From: Janthinobacterium sp.
Lineage (GTDB): Bacteria; Pseudomonadota; Gammaproteobacteria; Burkholderiales; Burkholderiaceae_D
Length of the DNA stretch: 40,848 bases
Reading direction: 5' to 3'
Assembly: GCA_003133225.1 (NCBI GenBank)
Contig: PKWL01000130.1
Coordinates: 1 to 40,848 of the forward strand
The notes beneath the pieces are model-generated. The model was given only the letters and a program-made list of their open reading frames with translations. It searched no databases and was not told the DNA's origin. This document shows, one piece after another, positions 8,124 to 15,906 of this stretch. A program made the translations under genes and the position numbers. How positions within the stretch are numbered: position 1 is the stretch's first letter; each line of letters begins with the position of its first letter.

Positions 8124-8236
8124 GGCGAGTCCGGAAAAGATATTTTTGCGATTTTACAGGTAAGTTCCCCATCGAAGTTGGCATTATAGGGCGATCCTGT
8201 TGTATTTTCAGTGTCGATCCGCTAGTCTGGCTGCAT

Positions 8237-8812
8237 ATGACTGTCAACGACACCGTCTCCCGTCAGCTCGAGACCCTGCGCCCGCTGCTTGTGCGTTTCG
8301 CACAATTGCAGTTGCGTGATCAAGCTCTAGCCGAGGACGCCGTGCAGGACGCGCTTCTGGCGGTGCTGGAAAAGCCGGAGCGTTTTGGCGGCAAGTCCTC
8401 GTTGCGCACTTACGTGACGGGTATCTTGAAGTTCAAAATTATCGATGGCCTGCGCACGAGGGCACGCGAGCGCCAGATCGAGGTTAGTGACGGGCTGCCT
8501 GAAGACGATGCCATCGATGCCTTATTCGCCAGCGACGGCCACGCGCTCGAGTTGCCGCGCCAGTGGGGCGATCCGGACCAGACGCTCGTACAAAACGATT
8601 TTTTTAAGGTGCTGGAAGTCTGCCTGGAAAAGCTACCGCCCAAAACCGCGCGCATTTTCATGATGCGCGAATGGCTGGAGCTCGACACCGAGGAAATTTG
8701 CAAGGAATTGGCGATTTCCACGTCGAATGCCTGGGTCCTTCTATACCGGGCCCGCCTACGGCTGCGCGAATGCCTGGACCTGAACTGGTTTGGCAACTGC
8801 CAAAGCGGGTGA
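8237..8812 (+). CDS. ECF-type RNA polymerase sigma factor
   Basis: A 191-residue sigma-70 family factor. Region 2 is seen in QLQLRDQALAEDAVQDALLAVLEKPERF and the following helix with SLRTYVTGILKFKIIDGLR; region 4 is LPPKTARIFMMREWLELDTEEICKELAISTSNAWVLLYRARLRLRE, a helix-turn-helix for the -35 element. Regions 1 and 3 are absent, as in ECF factors. It is followed 19 bases later by a small protein with an HxxxCxxC motif that is probably its anti-sigma factor. The stimulus is unknown. Similar sigma plus short zinc-finger pairs are common in betaproteobacteria; the target genes cannot be told from here. Confidence 0.9.
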   Translation: MTVNDTVSRQLETLRPLLVRFAQLQLRDQALAEDAVQDALLAVLEKPERFGGKSSLRTYVTGILKFKIIDGLRTRARERQIEVSDGLPEDDAIDALFASDGHALELPRQWGDPDQTLVQNDFFKVLEVCLEKLPPKTARIFMMREWLELDTEEICKELAISTSNAWVLLYRARLRLRECLDLNWFGNCQSG

Positions 8813-8831
8813 TTCACCGCCACCCGTGACC

Positions 8832-9059
8832 ATGGAAAAGCGAACCTTCGGAATAAAACTGAGCTGTAGGCAAGTGCACCGCCTGGTGTCGGAGGGCATG
8901 GACCGTGATTTGTCAATGGGGGAGCGGATCCGCATGCGCTTGCATTTGCTGGTGTGCGTCGCTTGCGTGCGCTTCAGCGGCCAGATGGCGCTGCTACGGC
9001 GCGCCATGCGCAGCTTCCCCGCCGCTGAAGGGGGGGCGGGCGAGGATGACGAGCGATGA
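8832..9059 (+). CDS. Small zinc-finger-type putative anti-sigma factor
   Basis: A 75-residue cytoplasmic protein with no membrane segment. It contains SCRQVHRLVSEGMDR followed by RMRLHLLVCVACVRF, giving the His-x3-Cys-x2-Cys zinc-binding arrangement of ZAS-type anti-sigma domains. The position 19 bases behind the ECF sigma gene on the same strand supports a sigma/anti-sigma pair. The start at 8832 is preferred; an in-frame start at 8790 would overlap the sigma gene. Because there is no transmembrane sensor part, it would act as a soluble zinc- or redox-responsive regulator. That function is inferred from the motif and position only. Confidence 0.75.
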   Translation: MEKRTFGIKLSCRQVHRLVSEGMDRDLSMGERIRMRLHLLVCVACVRFSGQMALLRRAMRSFPAAEGGAGEDDER

Positions 9060-9230
9060 GCCTGAGCCGCTGCGGCGCGCCGTTTCGCTGGGCGATGGCC
9101 GGCCCCGGCCCATGGACGCGTTCGTCGAGGTGGCGGCGCCCCATGCTTGCCATGCAGCGCACCGCAAATCGCGTCGCGCCGGAAAAAAAGAGGCTTGTCG
9201 ATCCCGGCGCCATCGAACGAGAAGGCAGCC

Positions 9231-10478
9231 CTAGCTGACAGCCTTAAAGAAACGCATCATCTCGCGACTCGCATCCGGGCCCTTGCCGTCCGTATAACTG
9301 CCATGCTTGCTACCGCCCGACCATGCATGGCCGGCCCCATGGATCACCCAATGCTCGCCTAGCGGCGAGCCGTCTGGTTGCAGATGGGTCGTTTGTGTAT
9401 AGCTGTGTCCATTTGGCACGTTGCCCGAGTGCACCGAGGCCTTCGGCGCGGTCTTGCTGGCGCTCTGATTGCGCAGTCCCTGGGCCATCAATTCTTCGCC
9501 ATTGCGCGGATTAACGGTGGTGTCGCGGTCGCCATGGAATACGATGATCGGGATGCCGCCATGGCTGCTCTGGGGCGCGGGCACGGCGCCGCTACGCATG
9601 GCAGCTAGCGCCGACGGCAAGTCCTGGGCTGAGGCGAAAGGCAGGCCGGAGTGCACACCGACGGCGGCAAATAGCTCTGGATAAAGAGTGCCGACGATCA
9701 CGGCCATTGCCCCGCCGGCCGACAAGCCGGCGATAAACACCCTGCGTTCATCGACTGGATAGTCGGCCATGATGTGCTGCGTGATGCCGGCGATGATCGA
9801 AGGCTCGCCTTGGTCACGCTTCTGGTCGAGCGCGTTGAACCAGTTCCAGCATTTGGAACTGTTGGCAGCCGTCGACTGCGCCGGATACACGACAAAACAT
9901 TGCTTTTCTTCGGCCACTGCGTTCATCTGGGTGCCGGCGGCAAAATCGTCGGGATTTTGCGTGCAGCCGTGGAGCATCACCAAAAGCGGCATGACTTGAC
10001 CGTGAAAAGTGCTGGGAATATACAGCTTGTAGTCGCGGCTGCCAGCGTGGTTGCCGTAGGAAGCGGCGATAAATTGCGCGCCCGTTTTGAGGTCAGGATG
10101 GGGCGCCTTGGGCGCGCCAAAGCCGGGTAGATCGAAGGCATTAGGACCCAGGCCGGCTGGCACGCCAAGGCGGGCCATAAAGTCTTGCGCAAACTCTTGC
10201 GCAGTGGTGGGGCTTCCCGTCGGCGCGCTAAAGACCGGCGAAGACTCGGCATCAGTTTTGGGCGGCGCGCTGCGCGTGGCGCCAGGCGGGACAGCTTGGC
10301 CGGCGCCAGGAGCGGCCTTGCGTGGCGCCGCGCCGGCGGCCTGTGGCGGCATTTTTTGGCCGGAACGCAACTGCGCCAGAGCACGCTGGATGGAAAAGGT
10401 CGCTGCGGCGGGACCCTTGGACATCAAATTGAGAGCTGCTCGTCGCAGCTGGGAGAATATAGTGTTGTTTAGTTTCAT
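9231..10478 (-). CDS. PHB-depolymerase-type esterase (extracellular catalytic domain type 1)
   Basis: A 415-residue alpha/beta hydrolase. Residues 1-115 or so are a variable, Ala/Pro-rich region without a clear signal peptide; the catalytic domain follows. The oxyanion-hole motif is MLHGCTQNPDDF (about 168-179), the nucleophile Ser253 lies in the lipase-type box GLSAGG, and the His in HGAGHAWSGGS near the C-terminus; an Asp is available in VFHGDRDTTV. The family includes short-chain PHA depolymerases and feruloyl esterases such as LpqC. Given phaA, phaB and a phasin in this window, polyhydroxybutyrate or its oligomers are a sensible substrate, but this is an inference. It lies 68 bases behind the RHH regulator on the same strand, probably in one operon. 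Confidence 0.85.
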   Translation of the reverse strand: MKLNNTIFSQLRRAALNLMSKGPAAATFSIQRALAQLRSGQKMPPQAAGAAPRKAAPGAGQAVPPGATRSAPPKTDAESSPVFSAPTGSPTTAQEFAQDFMARLGVPAGLGPNAFDLPGFGAPKAPHPDLKTGAQFIAASYGNHAGSRDYKLYIPSTFHGQVMPLLVMLHGCTQNPDDFAAGTQMNAVAEEKQCFVVYPAQSTAANSSKCWNWFNALDQKRDQGEPSIIAGITQHIMADYPVDERRVFIAGLSAGGAMAVIVGTLYPELFAAVGVHSGLPFASAQDLPSALAAMRSGAVPAPQSSHGGIPIIVFHGDRDTTVNPRNGEELMAQGLRNQSASKTAPKASVHSGNVPNGHSYTQTTHLQPDGSPLGEHWVIHGAGHAWSGGSKHGSYTDGKGPDASREMMRFFKAVS

Positions 10479-10527
10479 CGATTTCTTTCATCGTAGGGCG
10501 CACCGGCCCAGCCTTGCCTATTCCCGC

Positions 10528-10551
10528 GCGTTAGTGCGTTGGTGCGTTAGT
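10528..10551. repeat. 8-bp tandem repeat, three copies
   Basis: GCGTTAGT, GCGTTGGT and GCGTTAGT follow each other without a gap. The third copy contains the stop codon of the RHH regulator (TAA on the minus strand, 10547-10549). The other two lie in the space before the esterase gene. Confidence 0.85.
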
Positions 10552-10960
10552 GAATTCGCCCTGCCAAGGCGGCTTTTACCACGGAGCTCGCATGCAAGGC
10601 GCCCAGAACAAAAATAGATTCAATCGTTGCCAGCGCCAATTCAACGGAAACGTCGCTGGCAATGCTGGCCAAGCCCAGCACCTGAATCTGGAGGCGCTGA
10701 CCGGCGGCCTGGAGCGCTTCCAGGTCGGCCCGCGAATAGCGCTGCAGTCCCAATACCAGGCTTTTGCGCGCAACGGCCTGTTTGACGACATCGGCATGGG
10801 TGTTAAGTTGATTGCGGATCGCAGTGCGGATCAGATCCGTTCGGTTTGAATAAAAGCCCTCATGTACCAGCAAATCGATTTGACCGAGATCGATCAGACC
10901 CAGATTGATGGTTATTTTTTCCGATTCGCTCACCTTGAGCTTAATTTCTTGCTTGCTCAT
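10547..10960 (-). CDS. Ribbon-helix-helix (CopG-like) transcriptional regulator
   Basis: A 137-residue protein. The N-terminal part fits a ribbon-helix-helix DNA-binding domain: the strand EKITINLGLIDLGQIDLLV, then a helix containing SNRTDLIRTAIRNQL. The C-terminal half (about 60-137) is an Ala/Leu-rich helical region of unknown function, too long for a plain CopG protein, and may bind a ligand or the polymer surface. The start at 10960 (MSKQEIKLK) is chosen over the one nine codons upstream because it matches the family form. A strong sigma-70 promoter and repeated GGATG half-sites directly upstream suggest autoregulation. The esterase downstream is the likely main target; control of PHB mobilisation is an inference. 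Confidence 0.8.
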   Translation of the reverse strand: MSKQEIKLKVSESEKITINLGLIDLGQIDLLVHEGFYSNRTDLIRTAIRNQLNTHADVVKQAVARKSLVLGLQRYSRADLEALQAAGQRLQIQVLGLASIASDVSVELALATIESIFVLGALHASSVVKAALAGRIH

Positions 10961-10974
10961 ATCTTTCCAATAGC

Positions 10975-11010
10975 ATCCATACGGCATCCAAATACCATCT
11001 ATATGGATGG
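10975..11010. promoter_or_regulatory. Putative RHH operator: phased CATCC/GGATG half-sites
   Basis: An imperfect 16-bp palindrome CCATCTATATGGATGG (10995-11010) lies directly downstream of the -10 box, and two further CATCC half-sites follow at 10975-10979 and 10986-10990. The half-sites are 9-11 bp apart, about one helical turn, as expected when several RHH dimers bind side by side. Binding here would block the promoter of the regulator's own gene. Confidence 0.7.
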
Positions 11011-11011
11011 T

Positions 11012-11039
11012 AGTATACTGCCTAAGCCGTTCAAGTCAA
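11012..11039 (-). promoter_or_regulatory. Sigma-70 promoter of the RHH regulator-esterase operon
   Basis: On the minus strand the -35 box TTGACT (11034-11039) and the -10 box TATACT (11012-11017) are separated by 16 bases; both differ from consensus at one position. The putative operator begins one base downstream of the -10 box. Confidence 0.75.
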
Positions 11040-11225
11040 GGATGATCCATCCCGCTGCGCAAAAAATGGCGGATGCGGGGGAAGTTATTGGCGAAAAATC
11101 CAGGTGGCATCGAGCCGCGTAGAAAAAGGCGGGTTCTATGGTGGAATTCTTAAAGCCTTACGGATATTTTTTCAATAAGGTATACGCTCGGGCATAATGG
11201 GGACTGCTACCACTATCGGACTTAA

Positions 11226-11657
11226 ATGATGAGCCCCGACTTAAAACCTGGCATCCGTTTCGAGTGGAAATACATCGTGCCCGAACGCGCGACTGTGCCC
11301 AATCTGTACCACGATACCGTGTTTTGCCGCGACATGCCGGACGTGCTTGCCACGGGCTATTTGGTGGGGATGATGGAGCTAGCATGTACCCAGGGCATCA
11401 TGGCGTATGTTGACTGGCCGCGCGAGCAAAGCGTGGGCACGCTGGTGAGCTTTTCCCACTTGGCTGCAACTCCGGCCGGCATGCAGCTGACCGTCAAGGG
11501 GGAAGTGACTGAGGTGGAAGGCCGCCGCGTCCGCTTCCGGGTAGAGGCTTGGGACGAGGTCGAGAAAATCAGCGAGGGCATGCACGAACGCCATGTGATC
11601 CTGGCCGAAAAATTTAAGACCAAGATGATATCCAAGCAAGCCGGGATGTTCACATGA
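11226..11657 (+). CDS. FlK-like (hotdog-fold) acyl-CoA thioesterase family protein
   Basis: A 143-residue hotdog-fold protein. It matches the fluoroacetyl-CoA thioesterase family along most of its length: the Thr and Glu of the active site occur in LATGYLVGMMELAC, the His in VSFSHLAATPAGM, and the EVEGRRVRFRVEAWDEVEKISEGMHERHVI block is typical. Most members in proteobacteria are general or unassigned thioesterases, so fluoroacetyl-CoA should not be assumed as substrate. Two ATG codons follow each other at 11226 and 11229. The gene overlaps the following DUF1289 gene by four bases (ATGA), which indicates translational coupling. Confidence 0.85.
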   Translation: MMSPDLKPGIRFEWKYIVPERATVPNLYHDTVFCRDMPDVLATGYLVGMMELACTQGIMAYVDWPREQSVGTLVSFSHLAATPAGMQLTVKGEVTEVEGRRVRFRVEAWDEVEKISEGMHERHVILAEKFKTKMISKQAGMFT

Positions 11658-11860
11658 GCGTGCCGCATCCGGATTTTCCCATGCCGTCGCCTTGCGTTAG
11701 TCTGTGCAAGATCGATCCAGCTAGCGGCCTGTGCCAGGGATGCCTGCGCACTCTTGACGAAATCGTCAGCTGGAGCCAGGCCAGCGAGGCTTTCAAAGGT
11801 ACGGTCTGGGCTGAAATTAAACGGCGTGAAGTGTTGCTCAATGTTGAGTGGGGAGATTAG
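11654..11860 (+). CDS. DUF1289 domain protein
   Basis: A 68-residue Cys-rich protein: PCVSLCKIDPASGLCQGCLRTLDEIVSW has the Cys-x3-Cys...Cys-x2-Cys pattern of DUF1289, which probably binds a metal or an iron-sulfur cluster. The family's function is unknown. It overlaps the thioesterase by four bases and is surely co-transcribed. Its 3' end overlaps the convergent small gene by four bases. Confidence 0.85.
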   Translation: MSVPHPDFPMPSPCVSLCKIDPASGLCQGCLRTLDEIVSWSQASEAFKGTVWAEIKRREVLLNVEWGD

Positions 11861-12111
11861 CTGCTCAAACGGCAACCAGTCTTGCTCGCGAGCAAACGTG
11901 CAACTGCAAATGGTGCGTGCTGACCAGATTGCCTCAGATATGTTTCCAACTGCGTCGTCCCCAGAAAAATAGCCTGCGCATCGCCGGTCACGAAATGACG
12001 ACCACTGCTGACGGCCGTTTGCAACAGCGGCGCATCCGCACTAGCCGGCACGCCGCCAAATAAATTGAACTTTGCATCGTCGGGCGAAGATATTTTGCGG
12101 GCCGTGTTCAT
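11857..12111 (-). CDS. Unrecognised small protein
   Basis: An 84-residue protein starting MNTARKISSPDD. A good ribosome site (AGGA, seven bases before the ATG) and a composition without the Arg/Pro excess of shadow frames suggest it is real. No signal peptide, membrane segment or known motif is seen; the middle (QTAVSSGRHFVTGDAQAIFL) could be a small alpha/beta fold. It converges on the DUF1289 gene with a four-base overlap. The start at 12111 is chosen over one ten codons upstream because of the ribosome site. Confidence 0.45.
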   Translation of the reverse strand: MNTARKISSPDDAKFNLFGGVPASADAPLLQTAVSSGRHFVTGDAQAIFLGTTQLETYLRQSGQHAPFAVARLLASKTGCRLSS

Positions 12112-12436
12112 CGTGGGTTCCTGGCGTTTCGTCCAAGGCAATATTGGATAGGCCTAAGGGCTTTCGCGATAGCCTCTGAAGACCGAGGTTTCTCGGAGCA
12201 AATCTGATGAATGACGTCCCCAGCGTGGCCGAAATGGTGGGCCACCTGATTTGCGAATACCATGCCGCCAGGGCCCGTTTGAAGCCGTGAACCGTTGCGG
12301 CGAGTTGATTTCAAGCCGCGTCACAAGGGGCGCTAACTTGTCCCCGCTGGCCGTACCTGTCCATGCCGGCGTTGACCGGGGCGCTTCGGATCAGTCCCGG
12401 CAAAGTGGGTTCTTGCGCGCAATCGAGGTATCATAG
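12112..12436. other. Gap upstream of the aminopeptidase gene, no gene recognised
   Basis: These 325 bases hold no recognised gene. A 27-codon frame at 12207-12290 (MNDVPSVAEMVGHL...) with a possible GGAG ribosome site is protein-like in composition but too short to support. The promoter of the aminopeptidase gene must be here; its ribosome site is GAGG at 12425-12428. Confidence 0.45.
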
Positions 12437-14257
12437 ATGGAAATGCAGACCCCAGACAAAACCATCATGGCAGCGCGCTTAACGCAGCTGCGCCAGGCCA
12501 TGCGCGACCAGAAAATTGACGCCTTGCTAGTTCCGTCTAGCGATCCCCATTTGTCCGAATATTTGCCCGGCCGCTGGCAGGGCCGCGCATGGCTAACTGG
12601 CTTCACGGGTTCGGTCGGCACCTTCATCGCTACTGCCGAGTTTGCGGGTGTGTGGACGGATGGCCGCTATTGGACCCAGGCCGAGACCGAGCTGGCCGGG
12701 ACCGGCGTGACGCTGATGAAGATTCCGTCCGGCGCCAGCTTGTTGTACATCGACTGGCTGGTCGCCCACATGAAGCCGGGCCAGACGGTCGGCGTCGACG
12801 GCGCCGTGCTCGGGTTGTCTAACGCGCGCCTGCTTGGTCGCGCGCTAGAGGCGCAAGAGGTGGTGCTACGCACCGAAACCGATGTGCTAGAACAAGTATG
12901 GACTGGGCGCCCGGGTCTGCCTGATGCGCCCCTGTTTGAGCATGTGGCCCCGCACGCATCGAAAAGCCGCGTTGACAAGTTGGCTGACCTGCGCGCGGCA
13001 ATGGCCCAGCAGGGCGCCGACCGGCACTTCATTTCGACGCTGGACGATATCGCCTACCTGCTCAACTTGCGCGGTACCGACGTTAATTTCAACCCCGTAT
13101 TCCTGGCGCACTGTTTGATCGAGCCGCAGCGTGCCACGCTGTTTGTGGCCGACGGGAAAGTGCCGCCGCCACTGCGCACGGCGCTGGCCGCGCAGGGCGT
13201 GGAAGTCGCTCCGTACGCCGCGGCCCAGCGCGCCCTAGCCACCCTGCCGCTTGAGTCGACCCTGCTGATCGACCCGAATCGCATCACCTACGGCACGCGC
13301 CAAGCCGTGCCGGCGGCGCTCAGGGTAATCGAGGCGATCAACCCGAGCACGCTGGCGAAATCGAAAAAGAGCGAAATCGAGGCGAGCCACGTGCGCGCGA
13401 CAATGGAGCAGGACGGTGTCGCGCTGTGCGAGTTTTTCGCGTGGCTGGAAGCGGCCCTGACAGGTGCGCAAAAGGAGGCGCTGACCGAATTGGCCATCGA
13501 CTTGCACTTGACGGCGGCGCGCGCGCGCCGCCCGGGCTTCATCAGCCCCAGTTTTGCCACCATCGCCGCCTTCAATGCGAACGGCGCGATCGTGCATTAC
13601 CGCGCAACTCCGGCGTCGCATGCGACCATCGAAGGCAACGGCCTGCTGCTAATAGACTCTGGCGGCCAGTATTTGGGCGGCACGACCGATATCACGCGCG
13701 TGGTGCCTGTCGGAACCATCGGCGCGGCGCAGCGGCGTGACTTCACGCTCGTGCTGAAAGGCTTGATCGCGCTGTCGTCCACGCAGTTTCCGCGCGGCAC
13801 CAAGTCGCCGATGCTAGACGCGATCGCGCGTGCGCCGATCTGGGCCGCCGGCATGGATTACGCTCACGGCACTGGCCACGGCGTCGGCTTTTTCCTGAAC
13901 GTGCACGAGGGTCCGCAATCGATCTCGGCATCGGCCATGCCGGAGCCGACCACGGCGATGGAGCCGGGCATGCTGACGTCGATCGAGCCGGGCATCTACC
14001 GCCCCGGGCGCTGGGGTGTCCGGATTGAGAACCTGGTCCTCAATCGCGTTGCCGAGACCACCGAATTCGGCGAATACCTGTGCTTCGAGACCCTGACCCT
14101 GTGCCCGATCGACACCCGCTGCATCGACCGGGCATTGCTGCGCGCCGATGAAGTGGCATGGCTTAACGCTTACCACGCCACCGTGCGGGCCCGTCTGGCA
14201 CCATGCCTGAGCGGCGCCGCCCTGACGTGGCTCGAAACCCGCACTGCGGCATTCTGA
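12437..14257 (+). CDS. Aminopeptidase P family protein (Xaa-Pro aminopeptidase, M24B)
   Basis: Cytoplasmic metallopeptidase that removes an N-terminal residue preceding proline. The 606-residue length and order match the three-domain eukaryotic-like form: two creatinase N-terminal domains (about 1-150 and 150-310), the M24 pita-bread catalytic domain (about 310-545) and a short C-terminal tail. The dimetal ligands are visible: Asp in LIDSGGQYLGG and in GGTTDITR, His in HGTGHGVGFF, Glu in TSIEPGIYRPG and Glu in CFETLTLCP. A GAGG ribosome site lies eight bases before the ATG. A small unknown gene starts two bases after its stop, so the two are coupled. Confidence 0.93.
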   Translation: MEMQTPDKTIMAARLTQLRQAMRDQKIDALLVPSSDPHLSEYLPGRWQGRAWLTGFTGSVGTFIATAEFAGVWTDGRYWTQAETELAGTGVTLMKIPSGASLLYIDWLVAHMKPGQTVGVDGAVLGLSNARLLGRALEAQEVVLRTETDVLEQVWTGRPGLPDAPLFEHVAPHASKSRVDKLADLRAAMAQQGADRHFISTLDDIAYLLNLRGTDVNFNPVFLAHCLIEPQRATLFVADGKVPPPLRTALAAQGVEVAPYAAAQRALATLPLESTLLIDPNRITYGTRQAVPAALRVIEAINPSTLAKSKKSEIEASHVRATMEQDGVALCEFFAWLEAALTGAQKEALTELAIDLHLTAARARRPGFISPSFATIAAFNANGAIVHYRATPASHATIEGNGLLLIDSGGQYLGGTTDITRVVPVGTIGAAQRRDFTLVLKGLIALSSTQFPRGTKSPMLDAIARAPIWAAGMDYAHGTGHGVGFFLNVHEGPQSISASAMPEPTTAMEPGMLTSIEPGIYRPGRWGVRIENLVLNRVAETTEFGEYLCFETLTLCPIDTRCIDRALLRADEVAWLNAYHATVRARLAPCLSGAALTWLETRTAAF

Positions 14258-14259
14258 GC

Positions 14260-14511
14260 ATGCGATCAACCAGAGCGACGGCCGCCATTGAGCGCCTCAA
14301 GGTGCGCAGCGGCAACGACCAGTATTCGATGGCGCGCACCGGCGGGGAACTGTTTTTTCTCATTGAGGGCCCCGCCAAGCCGCCCTTGTGCGCGCCGCTG
14401 GAACTGGACGCGTTTGTCGCATTCGTGAACGGCCTGGGTCCGCAAAAGCCCAGGCGCGTTAGCAAACTCGATGTTGCCTTTGAAAAGCAATTAGTCAAAA
14501 AAACGTCTTAA
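14260..14511 (+). CDS. Unrecognised small protein downstream of the aminopeptidase
   Basis: An 83-residue protein beginning MRSTRATAAIERLKVRSGNDQYSM. It starts two bases after the aminopeptidase stop, which supports translation by re-initiation in the same transcript. The sequence has a plausible beta-hairpin (NDQYSMARTGGELFFLIEG) and no membrane segment or known motif. A longer frame starting at 14203 overlaps the peptidase gene and is less likely. Confidence 0.6.
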   Translation: MRSTRATAAIERLKVRSGNDQYSMARTGGELFFLIEGPAKPPLCAPLELDAFVAFVNGLGPQKPRRVSKLDVAFEKQLVKKTS

Positions 14512-15081
14512 ATGGCAACATTCCCATACCGGCCTCATCGTGATATGGCATTCCCGGCACGTGCGAAAATGCGCACGCTTTGACTGGGCCAAGCCGCCGC
14601 CGGTGGGCCCTCGGCATGGGCGTGGCGCAGGCTTCATCCCTCAAAATTTTGCAAATTATCCCGGCCGAAAAGGCCACGGCTTTCCACTACACCTCGGCGA
14701 ACTTAGAATGCGCGAAAATCGGATGATTTACCTGCGGTTCCTGTCGGGGACCGGCAATTTCAGCAATGTGGACGACCTGCGCGCAAACGTTGAGAGAGGG
14801 CGGGACGCCCCTTGCAATAGGGGGGGACGCAAGCGCAGCAGTGCGATGCGGCCAGTAGCTGCTGAACTGGGCGGCTTCAGAACAGCGTTATTTGACGCGC
14901 CAATCGGCACCCGAAGTGGGCGGGCGCCGGCTGGCCACAGGCATGAACGGCACCGTGTCCAAGGCACTCCGGCGCGCCGCCTTCCATGCGATCAATTTGC
15001 CCGCAACAGTTGCCGTGGCGTGCTCTTCGGCGGCGGGCTCGATCTGCAGGCAGCAAAGGTTTGGCCTGGGTCAAATTTCTA
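14512..15081. other. 570-base gap before the DUF2520 gene
   Basis: The longest stretch without a supported gene. A 180-codon frame (14540-15082, plus strand) covers it, but its translation is Arg/Gly/Pro-rich, has no ribosome site or motif, and ends exactly at the real gene's start. I see no tRNA, transposase remnant or clear terminator. It may be eroded coding sequence or a long leader. Confidence 0.5.
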
Positions 15082-15906
15082 ATGCTCACCATCAATATCA
15101 TTGGCGCAGGCCATGTCGGCACCGTGCTCGGGCGCGTCTTTGCAGCTAGCGGCAGTTTTGTCGTACAGGACGTGTTGACGCGCTCCATGTCATCGGCGCA
15201 GAAAGCGGTGGCCTTCATAGGCTCTGGCACCGCCGTCAGGAAATTTGCCGACCTGCGCTGCGCCGATGTCTATCTGCTCGCCGTTGGCGACGACCAGATC
15301 GAGGCCGCTTGCCACGCACTGGTTTGCGCCCGCTCAGTGGCGGGCGCGGTCGTTTTCCATTGTAGCGGCGCCTTGTCGTCGGCCCACCTCCAGGCAGCAG
15401 CGCAGGCACGCGCCCTCGTCGCCAGCGTGCATCCGATCCGCAGCTTCGCCGATCCGGAAGCCGTGGTTCGCGATTTTGCCGGGACATTTTGCGGCGTCGA
15501 AGGCGATGCGAAGGCGCTCGAATTACTAACGGCGGCACTGAGCGCGAGCGGCGCCCGTGCGGTCGGCATCGATGCAGCGGCCAAAACGGTGTACCACGCG
15601 GCCTCGGTTTTTGCCAGCAACTACTTGGTCACGGTGCTGGATGCGGCGTTGCGGGCATACCAGGCAGCGGGCATCCCGGCACCGGTTGCGCGGGAGTTGG
15701 CGCTGCCGCTGGTGACGGAAACGGTGGCCAATGTATTCCGTATGGGCCCGGCGCAAGCGTTGAGCGGGCCCATTGCCCGCGGCGATTTCACGACCGTGGC
15801 AAAGCAGCAGCGCGCCGTAGAGGCATGGGACAAGACGGCCGGACAGCTCTATCAGGCGCTGGTCAAACCCACGCGCGACTTGGCGCGCCGCAAGCAAAAA
15901 AAATAG
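15082..15906 (+). CDS. Rossmann-like and DUF2520 domain protein
   Basis: A 274-residue protein with an N-terminal NAD(P)-binding Rossmann fold (MLTINIIGAGHVGTVLGRVF) and a C-terminal helical DUF2520 domain (about 130-265) containing HPIRSFADP and KTVYHAASVFASNYLVTVLDAAL. The layout resembles ketopantoate reductase and pyrroline-5-carboxylate reductase families, so a cytoplasmic dehydrogenase is likely, but the substrate is unknown. The start at 15082 is right at the Rossmann strand; the frame is open another 32 codons upstream, but those are not family-like. It is preceded by the long non-coding gap and followed by another. Confidence 0.88.
   Translation: MLTINIIGAGHVGTVLGRVFAASGSFVVQDVLTRSMSSAQKAVAFIGSGTAVRKFADLRCADVYLLAVGDDQIEAACHALVCARSVAGAVVFHCSGALSSAHLQAAAQARALVASVHPIRSFADPEAVVRDFAGTFCGVEGDAKALELLTAALSASGARAVGIDAAAKTVYHAASVFASNYLVTVLDAALRAYQAAGIPAPVARELALPLVTETVANVFRMGPAQALSGPIARGDFTTVAKQQRAVEAWDKTAGQLYQALVKPTRDLARRKQKK

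Noticed and set aside
11226..11657. Fluoroacetate resistance enzyme
   Set aside because: The protein has the FlK fold and catalytic residues, but the family is broad and no organofluorine genes are near.
14540..15082. 180-codon open frame on the plus strand before the DUF2520 gene
   Set aside because: Arg/Gly/Pro-rich translation, no ribosome site, no motif; typical of open frames in GC-rich non-coding DNA.
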